DNA of 41,713 bases from Prochlorococcus sp. AG-409-P01 (GTDB taxonomy: Bacteria; Cyanobacteriota; Cyanobacteriia; PCC-6307; Cyanobiaceae). Shown piece by piece: positions 20,233 to 28,346 of this stretch. The stretch's first letter is position 1, and the number at the start of each line of letters is the position of its first letter. The position numbers and the translations under genes are program-made. The notes under the pieces are model-generated. The model saw nothing but the letters and a program-made list of their open reading frames with translations, ran no database searches and was not told the origin of the DNA. The stretch is from the NCBI GenBank assembly GCA_003215335.1, contig QCKM01000012.1, positions 1-41,713 of the forward strand. Reading direction: 5' to 3'.

Positions 20233-20937
20233 TTAGTTGGTTGATTCTTTTAACAAAATCTCGGCCATTTTAAAATCCAAATAGGTATCTATATTTATAG
20301 AGTCTCTAAGATCCATTTCTATCCCAAGGCAATCTGTGCCAACAATAGTATTTTTAAGCGCTATTAAATCTCGCTTAGCTAAATAAATCGCTCCATTTCT
20401 TATATATACTTTGGGCAAGTCTTGTCTTGGTCTCATATCCTCAAATCCTTGATCTACTAGATTAATCAGCTTGTTACCGATTAATCGTTTCATGCGAAAT
20501 GGGTGATGACCTTCAACTGAAACTACGCTAACAACACTGTCGCATGGATTAGAAGTCATCATTTGAATAGCAGAGACAATATGATGTGATTTACGTAAAG
20601 GTGTAGTTGGTTGCAACATCAAAACTGCATCATAAAAATTTAAACCTCTTTTACTGTCCTCCATATGCGACAAAGCATGTTTCAAAACAGGCGCAGATTG
20701 TGCTTGATCCGTCGCCAAATCATGAGGACGTATAAAAGGAACATTCACGCCTAAATTTTCACCTATAGACGCAATCTCTTCATCTTCTGTACTTAAGATT
20801 AAGTCTGTTATTAATTCGACTTTTTGAGCTTCCTCTATTGTATAAGCAATCAACGGCTTACCATCAATTAACGCTATATTTTTTCGCGGCACTGTCTTTG
20901 AACCACCTCTTGCTGGAATAACTCCTAAAATATTCAT
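20233..20937 (-). CDS. NeuA-like cytidylyltransferase (CMP-sugar acid synthetase)
   Basis: A 234-residue enzyme of the CMP-N-acetylneuraminate synthetase family, which activates a sugar acid with CTP. The N-terminus has IPARGGSKTVPRKNI, the CTP-binding loop of the family. LMLQPTTPLR follows at about residue 110, RPRQDLPKVYIRNGAIYLA at about 170-190 and a conserved D-x-D near the end (DSINIDTYLDF). It is short and lacks the extra phosphatase domain of some NeuA proteins. It lies between the TylF-like gene (7 bases away) and the 2-hydroxyacid dehydrogenase gene (3 bases away). The product of the nearby NeuB-like synthase is the natural candidate substrate. Confidence 0.88.
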   Translation of the reverse strand: MNILGVIPARGGSKTVPRKNIALIDGKPLIAYTIEEAQKVELITDLILSTEDEEIASIGENLGVNVPFIRPHDLATDQAQSAPVLKHALSHMEDSKRGLNFYDAVLMLQPTTPLRKSHHIVSAIQMMTSNPCDSVVSVVSVEGHHPFRMKRLIGNKLINLVDQGFEDMRPRQDLPKVYIRNGAIYLAKRDLIALKNTIVGTDCLGIEMDLRDSINIDTYLDFKMAEILLKESTN

Positions 20938-20944
20938 AGGAAAA

Positions 20945-21718
20945 TCAGAGTTTTACAACAGACCATCTTTCAAATTGATCCCCTGGTTTCAATGGTGACA
21001 TAATCATACGGTGCTGGTGATCAGCCAAAAATTGATCGCAAGCAATCTTAGCTCCAGGAAATTTTAAAGACCAATATTCATCTAAATAACAAAGTCCACC
21101 TTTGATTAATCTAGGCCAAACAAAGTTAAAAGTAGTTATATATGATTCAAATAAATCACAATCAAACATTGACGCGAAAATTTTCATAGGGAATTGCTCT
21201 TCATTCATTGTGTCTGAAAAGTTACCTTCTACCAGGACAATATTATCTAAGCCTAGTAATTCTATTTTTTTATTTAAAACTTGCTTAGACGTATTCGAGA
21301 AATTACCGCTTGAAGATATAGTTGAAGCATTTACATCTTCGGTCTGCAGATAATGCTTGATAGCCAAATTCTTCTTGATAGATTCATAATGCTCACGATG
21401 AATATCGCCTGATTCGAAAAGTTGATCAAATTTACTCATGTGATCATTTTGATGATAAATAGGCGGGAAACCACTAAAGGAGTCAAATCCATAGACTTTT
21501 TTAGGAGAATCAATTTCTTTTAATAAAAGTGCTGTTGCTAATAAACTTTTTCCTCTGAAAACACCTGCCTCTACAATGTCTCCTTCAGAATGACTATCAT
21601 TCAAACGAATATAATTAAAATAGGCATCATGAGGACCTGGTTTTCTATAATCATATATCCCGAGAGAGTTAAACTCCCAGTCATATTTTAAATTAATTTG
21701 ATTGTTTTTAGATGTCAT
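20945..21718 (-). CDS. TylF/MycF-like SAM-dependent methyltransferase
   Basis: A protein of 257 residues counted from the ATG at 21718; a TTG seven codons upstream is less likely. It resembles the macrocin O-methyltransferase family (TylF, MycF) that methylates sugar hydroxyls. VEAGVFRGKSLLATALLL matches the SAM-binding loop, VYGFDSFSGFPP follows, then VEGNFSDT and a FDCDLFESY metal-binding-like stretch, and GGLCYLDEYW. A role in O-methylating a sugar of the surface glycan is inferred. It heads the second half of the minus-strand cluster after a 193-base gap that may carry a promoter. Confidence 0.78.
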   Translation of the reverse strand: MTSKNNQINLKYDWEFNSLGIYDYRKPGPHDAYFNYIRLNDSHSEGDIVEAGVFRGKSLLATALLLKEIDSPKKVYGFDSFSGFPPIYHQNDHMSKFDQLFESGDIHREHYESIKKNLAIKHYLQTEDVNASTISSSGNFSNTSKQVLNKKIELLGLDNIVLVEGNFSDTMNEEQFPMKIFASMFDCDLFESYITTFNFVWPRLIKGGLCYLDEYWSLKFPGAKIACDQFLADHQHRMIMSPLKPGDQFERWSVVKL

Positions 21719-21798
21719 AAGATCTATATTAAAAGTCAAAAAAAGATCAGAATGAATATGACCAGTGTACTAAAGTCTCATGAAGGAACAGAATTAAT

Positions 21799-21804
21799 AG
21801 TATA
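21799..21804 (-). promoter_or_regulatory. Candidate -10 element for the second half of the sugar cluster
   Basis: The minus strand reads TATACT here, five of six matches to TATAAT, about 80 bases before the TylF-like gene. The position 17 bases upstream (TAGCCT) does not resemble a -35 box. The 193-base gap 21719-21911 holds no gene and is strongly AT-rich, which fits a promoter region between two sub-operons. Confidence 0.3.
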
Positions 21805-21911
21805 GGTCAACAACAATTCTAAGGCTAATCCATTTAAAATAATGATAGGGTCTAAATATTTATTGTAGATTATTAGCAATACTTAAAAGCTATGGCATGG
21901 ATTGCTTGTAA

Positions 21912-22814
21912 TCATATAGGCCACAGCCTTGGATCGATTAATCTTGGTTCATCTAAAGACTGTTGATATAAAACCTGAAGCATATCAGAATCAAGAGCAC
22001 CAAATTCAGCAGATTTTAAGGCAGTCTCCAACTCGGATCTCTTGGTTGGGCCTATTAGAACATAATCTACGCATGGATCACTTATACAAAAGCGCAAAGC
22101 GATCTCTGGGAGTTGTTGTAGTGAGCATTTGCAAGTCTTCTGAATAGAGAGAACATGGCTCTTAAGCAAGCGCATTTGATAAGGCAAGCTGTTAACTCTT
22201 GGCGTAAGGGTACCTTTCAGAAAAGCTGAGCGAGTAATTAATTTGACGCCAGAGGACCTGGCTAAATGGAAAACTTTAGAAGACATTCTTTGGTCTAATA
22301 AATTATAAGGAACCTGGACTATACGGATCCAACCCAACTCCAGTGCAATCAAGGCTTCTTCTTCTGTATAAATAGAAGCCCCCAACTCGCCTATGATTCC
22401 ATCTTCCACGAAAGGCTTAAAGATCTCATTTAGCTTTTCTATTTTAAGGAGTTCTATAGATGAATTATGAATCTTAAGTACATCTAATTTATCTCTATTT
22501 AATTCTTTCAAACTCTTCTTTAATGATGAATGTATTAACTCTTTCGCTATCCTATTACCTCCTAAAAAGTCTGAAGGATTAAGTGCCACTTTTGAAGATA
22601 TAGTTGCATCATTAATTCCAGCCAAAGCCACCCCAATTAATTTTTCAGCATCACCATATGTTGGGGCAGTATCAAAAAAACGAATGCCTTCATCATAAGC
22701 TTGTCTGATAATCTTTAGAGATTCATCCCTATGCGTACTAGCATGGTATGGATCAAAAGAACTTAAGCCATATTGCATGCCAAGGCCAACTGTTCCCAAA
22801 GCAAGTTTACTCAT
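21912..22814 (-). CDS. Aldo/keto reductase, surface sugar cluster type
   Basis: A 300-residue NAD(P)H-dependent oxidoreductase of the aldo/keto reductase fold. GTVGLGMQYG opens the barrel. FFDTAPTYGDAEKLIG contains the catalytic Asp and Tyr, KVAL carries the catalytic Lys position, and LDVLKIHN holds the His. VDYVLIGPTKRSELE near the end is the NADP-binding pattern. Such reductases occur in spore-coat and nonulosonic acid gene clusters, where their exact step is not settled. Its start overlaps the stop of the aminotransferase gene by 4 bases (ATGA). It ends ahead of the 193-base gap, so it is the last gene of the upstream sub-operon. Confidence 0.85.
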   Translation of the reverse strand: MSKLALGTVGLGMQYGLSSFDPYHASTHRDESLKIIRQAYDEGIRFFDTAPTYGDAEKLIGVALAGINDATISSKVALNPSDFLGGNRIAKELIHSSLKKSLKELNRDKLDVLKIHNSSIELLKIEKLNEIFKPFVEDGIIGELGASIYTEEEALIALELGWIRIVQVPYNLLDQRMSSKVFHLARSSGVKLITRSAFLKGTLTPRVNSLPYQMRLLKSHVLSIQKTCKCSLQQLPEIALRFCISDPCVDYVLIGPTKRSELETALKSAEFGALDSDMLQVLYQQSLDEPRLIDPRLWPI

Positions 22815-24112
22815 TCTCGTGTCAATCTCTTAAAGCCTTTGTGAGCTACAGGTCCCCTAAGAGATTCAGAAGCATCTAGTTTCAAAATGCTACCAAAAAC
22901 TTCATCAACTGCTTCACCATATTGATCTATATGGACATTTTGATGAGCTAAACACGGCTTAAACTGACGAAAAGCTAAAAACCCTTTATCAAGCATTAGT
23001 GTTGTAAAAAGTGTCTGAAGTTCCTGATTATTTGGAAGATCAAATTGAAAATTTGCAAGTGTTGGCAGACCAGAGATTTGTATAGGTATCGAATTTTTTA
23101 TTGCAGCATTCTTCCATATTTCCTTGACACGATTTCCCATCTTAATGATATGTTGATCTACCCGGCAATCAACATATTTTTCAATAGTTGCTAATGATGC
23201 TGTTGGTCCAATTCTCTCAGTCCAATTTGTACTGGAAAGAAATGTTTTTTGAGCAGCTTCCATTACATCTGAAACACCCATAATCGCAGACATGGCATAA
23301 CCATTAGCCATCGATTTAGCAATTACAGCAAGATGCGGATTAACGTTATATCGCAAGTGAATACAACCTGGATTCATTCTAAAAGCAGAAGTTATCTCAT
23401 CAAATATCAAAACAGCTCCAATAGACTCAGCCTCTTTCTTCAAATCCAAAAGATAATTTGGCTGAGCCTCTTCGGCCCGTGCAGGTTCAAGCACAATAGC
23501 AGCCACCTCATTCTCTCTACCTTGAATCGCAGACTTTAAGCTTTTAATTGAATCTGTCAAAAAAGGAACCGATGTTCCTTCAAGGCTTTTAGGAACACCT
23601 ACAGGATCCAATCCGGGCATTAGATGACCATCTAATGCTTCCTTACTACTTAAGTTGGCGGCTAAATACCAATCTCCACAGCCATGATAACCACTAAAGA
23701 CAACTAAATCACGGGCAGTGGCAGCACGGGCAATACGAATAGCATTGCTCATAGCCTCCCCTCCACTCCTCGAATAACGAACCATTTCTACCCAAGGGTG
23801 TAACTCAACCAAGAGTTCTGCTAGCTGAACCTCCTCGGGACAATTGAGACTTGAAGAAACTCCATTATTAATAGATTTTATGACTTCTCCATCAACCTCA
23901 TCATCGGCATATCCCAAGATGCATGCGCCCACATTCAAGATGCTCATATCAATCCAACGAGTACCATCAACACCCCAAACATCTACACCCTTGGCCCTGC
24001 TGTAATAAGCAGGCCAAACATCTGGTGCAAAAAGTTCGGGGCGCTTAGAAAAAAGCTGAGTACCACCAGGAATTAATTGGCGGGCTCGCCGATACAATTC
24101 AGGACCATTCAT
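22811..24112 (-). CDS. Class III PLP aminotransferase (glutamate-1-semialdehyde mutase-like)
   Basis: A 433-residue pyridoxal phosphate enzyme of the HemL-like group. The N-terminus PGGTQLFSKRPELF resembles the start of GSA aminomutase. SGGEAMSNAIRIARA at about 116-130 binds the cofactor phosphate, FDEITSAFR at 237-245 holds the PLP-binding Asp, and AKSMANGYAMSAIMG carries the Schiff-base Lys266. It is unlikely to be the housekeeping HemL, because it lies within a sugar cluster and overlaps both neighbours by 4 bases. Similar genes sit beside SpsF-like cytidylyltransferases in other surface glycan loci. It could aminate or isomerise an amino-keto intermediate; the substrate is unknown. Confidence 0.83.
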   Translation of the reverse strand: MNGPELYRRARQLIPGGTQLFSKRPELFAPDVWPAYYSRAKGVDVWGVDGTRWIDMSILNVGACILGYADDEVDGEVIKSINNGVSSSLNCPEEVQLAELLVELHPWVEMVRYSRSGGEAMSNAIRIARAATARDLVVFSGYHGCGDWYLAANLSSKEALDGHLMPGLDPVGVPKSLEGTSVPFLTDSIKSLKSAIQGRENEVAAIVLEPARAEEAQPNYLLDLKKEAESIGAVLIFDEITSAFRMNPGCIHLRYNVNPHLAVIAKSMANGYAMSAIMGVSDVMEAAQKTFLSSTNWTERIGPTASLATIEKYVDCRVDQHIIKMGNRVKEIWKNAAIKNSIPIQISGLPTLANFQFDLPNNQELQTLFTTLMLDKGFLAFRQFKPCLAHQNVHIDQYGEAVDEVFGSILKLDASESLRGPVAHKGFKRLTRE

Positions 24113-24909
24113 TCTTGCCTACCAGTATCTACATTATTGTCCCAAAGTGATTCATAGCCTTCATGACCAATCCACTTGGCATTGATCTTGTTTAGCTCAG
24201 GTTGCTCCTTAAGTAGTGCTAAAACATCATCCATGCCAAAATGTTCTCCATTAGGGCCTAACGCAGCAAAAACCTGTCTGACAAAAGAAAGGTCTTCCTG
24301 ATGATCTACGGTCCACCTTTGCAAGGAATAATCCTCAGACGACCTTAATGAGCCCACTCTAAATCGATTTGGTTGCCGCCATAGGAAACTAGTTACATGC
24401 TCCCTATCATCTTTTGATCTAGCTTCTTTCCACGCAGTGGAAAGTGCTGAATAACTAAAGCACTCTGCATCTAAACCATTTGGATAGCAACCATCGTCCA
24501 AGTGGATTGAACCTGCCCCAGCCGCTATGGAGGCATATTCATAATTCCCTTCAAAAAATAAGTTCAATAGCTTAGAAATTAATGAAGACTCGATCAAAGG
24601 ACAATCTGCTGTAATTCGTACAATACAATTTGCATTGTTAATAGTAGCTGCATTATAAAACCTATCTAAAACATCATCTCTACTACCAGCAAAACAAGTT
24701 ATATTTTTTTTTCTGCAAAATTCTTGAATAATCTCATCTTCTAATTCTGTTGAGGTTGCCACTATTACATCATCTAAATCATCAACAGCTCTCAATCTTT
24801 CAATAATATGTTGAAGCATTGGCCTGTCCTCTATAAGCTCCATTACCTTTCCAGGCAGACGAGAAGAGCTCATTCTTGCTTGAATTATAGCCTTACAAAA
24901 GTCAATCAT
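24109..24909 (-). CDS. SpsF-like cytidylyltransferase
   Basis: A 266-residue nucleotidyltransferase similar to SpsF of Bacillus spore coat clusters and to acylneuraminate cytidylyltransferases. IIQARMSSSRLPGKVM at the N-terminus is the family CTP-binding loop, VIVATSTELEDE follows, then FAGSRDDVLDRFY and VRITADCPL with the metal-binding acidic residue, and later LDAECFSYSAL. It is distinct from the NeuA-like protein in the same cluster, so two CTP-dependent activation steps may exist. Its stop region overlaps the aminotransferase start by 4 bases; 66 bases separate it from pseC. The function by family is sugar acid or polyol activation with CTP; the substrate is not known. Confidence 0.85.
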   Translation of the reverse strand: MIDFCKAIIQARMSSSRLPGKVMELIEDRPMLQHIIERLRAVDDLDDVIVATSTELEDEIIQEFCRKKNITCFAGSRDDVLDRFYNAATINNANCIVRITADCPLIESSLISKLLNLFFEGNYEYASIAAGAGSIHLDDGCYPNGLDAECFSYSALSTAWKEARSKDDREHVTSFLWRQPNRFRVGSLRSSEDYSLQRWTVDHQEDLSFVRQVFAALGPNGEHFGMDDVLALLKEQPELNKINAKWIGHEGYESLWDNNVDTGRQE

Positions 24910-24975
24910 AATCTATAAATAGTAATGGTAAAAAGAATAAGAGTCCGCCTAGAGTATTTAATACAAAGCATATGG

Positions 24976-26160
24976 TTATAAGCTTTTAAGCAGTGCATTC
25001 TCGAGCTCTGCAACAACGCGCTTCTGATCTTCCTCGGTCAATCCAGGGAACAACGGCAAGCTAATTACACTAGATGAATAAGTTTCGGAAACCGGGAAGT
25101 CACCAACATTGAAACCACGATTTCTATAATAAGGCTGCAAGTGAACAGGTGAATAATGCAACTGCACTCCAATATTTGCCGAGCGCATTAATTGAAAAAT
25201 TTGCTTATGCTTTTGTCTAGAAGCTGACAAAAAACGAACAACAGCAAGGTGTCCTGCTGTGCGAACATCTTCTGGTATACTCAATAACTCCATAGGTAGA
25301 TTAATTAAAAGTTTGCGATAATTTTCAAGTAATCGATTGCGTTCATCAACTATATATTCCAGTTGCTTTAACTGACTTAATCCAAGTGCCGCTTGTAAAT
25401 CTGTAATTCTGTAATTAAAACCTAAGTTTTGTTGTTCATAGCCCCATGGACCTGCTTCCTCATAATGAAATCTTTTCTTATCGCGAACAATGCCATGATT
25501 TCTAATATCACGCATATAGTCCGAAAGCTCAGGTATATTTGTAGTTGCCATACCTCCCTCGCCAGTAGTAATAATTTTAACTGGATGAAAACTGAAAACT
25601 GTTATTGAGCTATTTCGACAACTTCCTACTTTTTGCTTCTTATATGTTCCTCCAATAGCATGACTTGCATCTTCCAAAATTGAGAAACCATATCTTTTTG
25701 ATAATGAAGAAATAGCTTCCATATCGCAGCTACTTCCTGCAAGGTGTACAGGAACAATAACTTTTGGAAGTTTCCCGACTGATTCTGCTATCTCCAACTT
25801 ATGTTCAAGGCAGGGTATGCTCATCAAACCAGTGGAAATGTCAATATCTACAAAATCAACTTCCGCCCCACAATATCTTCCACAATTTGCAGAAGCCACA
25901 AATGTAATTGGTGTTGTCCATAAGTAATCTCCAGGTCCAAGCCCTAGTGCTAAACAAGCAATATGTAAAGCACTCGTTGCACTATTAACGCCAATTGCAT
26001 ATTGAACAGAAACTTTTGCAGCAATTGCTTGTTCAAAAGCAGGCAATACTGGTCCCTGGGTGATCCAATTGCTCCGAAGCACCTCTGTAACTGCTAAAAT
26101 ATCATCTTCAGTAATATTCTGGCGACCGTAAGGTAAGAACGGAGGTTCATAATTAATCAT
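24976..26160 (-). CDS. pseC: UDP-4-keto-6-deoxy-HexNAc aminotransferase, PseC type
   Basis: A 394-residue PLP aminotransferase of the DegT/DnrJ/EryC1/PseC family, which puts an amino group on C4 of the PseB product. LPYGRQNITEDDI at the N-terminus and NWITQGP near residue 31 are typical. EDASHAIGGTY lies at about 163-173, and the PLP lysine is Lys195 in FSFHPVKIITTGEGG. A second signature, NHGIVRDKKRF, and GFNYRITDLQAALG follow. The start overlaps the stop of pseB by 4 bases (ATGA), the classic PseB-PseC pairing. The family gives UDP-4-amino-4,6-dideoxy-beta-L-AltNAc. Confidence 0.93.
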   Translation of the reverse strand: MINYEPPFLPYGRQNITEDDILAVTEVLRSNWITQGPVLPAFEQAIAAKVSVQYAIGVNSATSALHIACLALGLGPGDYLWTTPITFVASANCGRYCGAEVDFVDIDISTGLMSIPCLEHKLEIAESVGKLPKVIVPVHLAGSSCDMEAISSLSKRYGFSILEDASHAIGGTYKKQKVGSCRNSSITVFSFHPVKIITTGEGGMATTNIPELSDYMRDIRNHGIVRDKKRFHYEEAGPWGYEQQNLGFNYRITDLQAALGLSQLKQLEYIVDERNRLLENYRKLLINLPMELLSIPEDVRTAGHLAVVRFLSASRQKHKQIFQLMRSANIGVQLHYSPVHLQPYYRNRGFNVGDFPVSETYSSSVISLPLFPGLTEEDQKRVVAELENALLKSL

Positions 26161-27176
26161 AAAGGTATAAAATTATGATCTACATGCTTAGTAATTAGTT
26201 CACGCAAATCATTTACCTTAAGAAACCTAGGGTTATCACCTGAATTATAAGAAAATCCGGGTTTTACAGCGGTAAAATCAATGCCAAGCTCTTTATATTT
26301 CTTCAGCAGGACTCCATCACTAGGCAAAATCGCATAATACTCTCCGAGATCTATCGTTGTAAGACTATCCGACGTTGTAATCATTTCTTCATGCACTTTT
26401 TCGCCAGGCCTTATTCCTATTACGGTTTTTTTGCAATTAGGTCCAATCGCTTCAGCAAGATCTGTAATTCTATAGCTAGGTATTTTAGGTACAAACAACT
26501 CGCCACCCAATGCATTCTCTAAAGCCCAGAGAACCATGTTTACCCCTTCATTCAGAGAAATATTAAATCGGGTCATTTGAGGATCGGTAATTGGCAAAGT
26601 TCCATTCTTTGCTTTCTCAAGAAAAAAAGGTATTACAGATCCCCTAGAACCCATAACATTTCCATAACGAACTACTGAAAGCCTTAAGTCTCTAGCTCCT
26701 TTTATATTATTAGTAGCAATAAATAATTTATCGGAACATAATTTAGTTGCTCCATAAAGATTAATAGGAGCAGCTGCTTTATCTGTACTTAAAGCAATCA
26801 CGCGTCTTACCGACGTATCAAGACATGCCTGTAATAGATTTTCTGCTCCAAGAACATTAGTATTGATAAATTCCATTGGATTATATTCAGCAGCTGGAAC
26901 CTGTTTAAGTGCTGCAGCATGAATAACAGTATCCACACCAACCAAAGCTCTTCTCAAGCGATCTCTATCTCGAACATCTCCAATAAAAAATCGAAGTTGA
27001 GGATATTCTTTTTCTGGATAAATTTGCTGAAGTTCCCATTGCTTCAACTCATCCCGACTATAAATAACAAACCGCTTTACATCAGGATATCTTCGAAACG
27101 TTTCCGCAATAAAAACCCTTCCGAAACTGCCAGTGCCACCTGTAATTAAAATGCCTGAGTCTGAGTTGAAAGTCAT
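26157..27176 (-). CDS. pseB: UDP-GlcNAc 4,6-dehydratase (inverting), PseB type
   Basis: A 339-residue short-chain dehydrogenase/reductase that converts UDP-GlcNAc to UDP-4-keto-6-deoxy-L-AltNAc, the first step of pseudaminic-type pathways. GGTGSFG at 13-19 binds NADP, YSRDELKQWELQ at about 39-50 is a PseB/FlaA1 hallmark, HAAALKQVPAAEYNP follows, STDKAAAPINLYGATK at 130-145 holds the catalytic Asp-Lys and Tyr-x-x-x-Lys, and RYGNVMGSRGSVIPFF follows. It lacks membrane helices, so it is the soluble short form. It is followed by pseC with a 4-base overlap and preceded by rfbB with a 78-base gap. Confidence 0.94.
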   Translation of the reverse strand: MTFNSDSGILITGGTGSFGRVFIAETFRRYPDVKRFVIYSRDELKQWELQQIYPEKEYPQLRFFIGDVRDRDRLRRALVGVDTVIHAAALKQVPAAEYNPMEFINTNVLGAENLLQACLDTSVRRVIALSTDKAAAPINLYGATKLCSDKLFIATNNIKGARDLRLSVVRYGNVMGSRGSVIPFFLEKAKNGTLPITDPQMTRFNISLNEGVNMVLWALENALGGELFVPKIPSYRITDLAEAIGPNCKKTVIGIRPGEKVHEEMITTSDSLTTIDLGEYYAILPSDGVLLKKYKELGIDFTAVKPGFSYNSGDNPRFLKVNDLRELITKHVDHNFIPL

Positions 27177-27254
27177 GGAAGGCTTTTGCTACTTAGAAGA
27201 GAGGATGGAATCAAATAATCCCGAAGGTTTCTGATGAAGTTAATGAGCAGATGT

Positions 27255-28337
27255 TCAGGCTCCAATACGTTCGCCAGCATAACCAGCACGATTAAGGACC
27301 TTCTCACACCAAGGAATATGTGCCAAATACCAATCAAGAGTTGAGGCAAGACCTAACTCAAAAGTGTGCTGGGGCTTCCAACCAAGTTCCTCCTGAATAC
27401 AAACAGAATCAATCGAATAACGATGATCATGGCCAGGACGATCAGATACAAGTTTAATCAAGTCGGTATGAGGAGCCAGCTCTGGCTGACGCTCATCCAT
27501 CAATTCACACAACAATTCGACCACCTGCTTATTGCTTCGTTCACCAAACCCTCCTATGCAATAGCTTTGGCCAAGTCGTCCTTTAATAGCAGCAAGTAGT
27601 AACGCATCAACATGATCCTCTACAAAAAGCCAATCTCTAACATTAGATCCATCTCCATAAAGTGGAATAGATTGACCCGTCATAGCCTTAGTTATCACTA
27701 GAGGAATTAACTTCTCAGGAAATTGCCATGGTCCAAAGTTGTTTGAGCAATTAGTTAAAACAATCGGCAAGCCAAAAGTGTGATGCCATGCACTAACTAA
27801 ATGATCACTAGAAGCTTTAGTTGCAGCATAAGGAGAACGGGGTGCATACCGAGTTAATTCGGTAAAAGACCCTGAATCACCAAGGGAACCAAATACCTCA
27901 TCAGTACTTATGTGATGAAACCTGAAAAGCTCCTTTCTCTGTTTAGGCAGACTTTGCCAATGAGTTCTAACTCCCTCCAAAAGATTATATGTACCTATGA
28001 CATTGCTAAATACAAAAGCATTAGGTCCATCTATTGATCTATCAACATGAGTTTCAGCTGCCAGATGAAAAACCAAATCAGGATCTGCTTTCTTAATAGC
28101 AGCTGTGGTTGAATCTCCATCCACTAAATCAACTCGAAATAAGTGATGGCGATGTCCGTAATCAATTTCTTCAATACTTGTGAAATCACTTGCATATCCA
28201 CATTTATCAAGATTAAAAACCTGAGCATTGGACTTTGTCAAAAGTCGACGAACCAAACAACCTCCAATGAAGCCACCACCGCCGGTAACCAATACCCTTG
28301 TCCCTGGTGATAAATACTCATTCAAGAAATTATCCAT
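27255..28337 (-). CDS. rfbB: dTDP-glucose 4,6-dehydratase
   Basis: Second step of dTDP-L-rhamnose synthesis: dehydration of dTDP-glucose to dTDP-4-keto-6-deoxyglucose. The protein has 360 residues. TGGGGFIGG near residue 18 binds NAD, HLAAETHVDRSI and ISTDEVFGSLG follow, then YAATKASSDHLV with the catalytic Tyr-x-x-x-Lys, and NCSNNFGPWQFPEKLIPL, which is strongly diagnostic of RmlB. DRPGHDHRYSID near the C-terminus completes the match. It follows rfbD by 9 bases. The order rfbA-rfbC-rfbD-rfbB makes a complete rhamnose set. Confidence 0.97.
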   Translation of the reverse strand: MDNFLNEYLSPGTRVLVTGGGGFIGGCLVRRLLTKSNAQVFNLDKCGYASDFTSIEEIDYGHRHHLFRVDLVDGDSTTAAIKKADPDLVFHLAAETHVDRSIDGPNAFVFSNVIGTYNLLEGVRTHWQSLPKQRKELFRFHHISTDEVFGSLGDSGSFTELTRYAPRSPYAATKASSDHLVSAWHHTFGLPIVLTNCSNNFGPWQFPEKLIPLVITKAMTGQSIPLYGDGSNVRDWLFVEDHVDALLLAAIKGRLGQSYCIGGFGERSNKQVVELLCELMDERQPELAPHTDLIKLVSDRPGHDHRYSIDSVCIQEELGWKPQHTFELGLASTLDWYLAHIPWCEKVLNRAGYAGERIGA

Positions 28338-28346
28338 AAATAAAGA

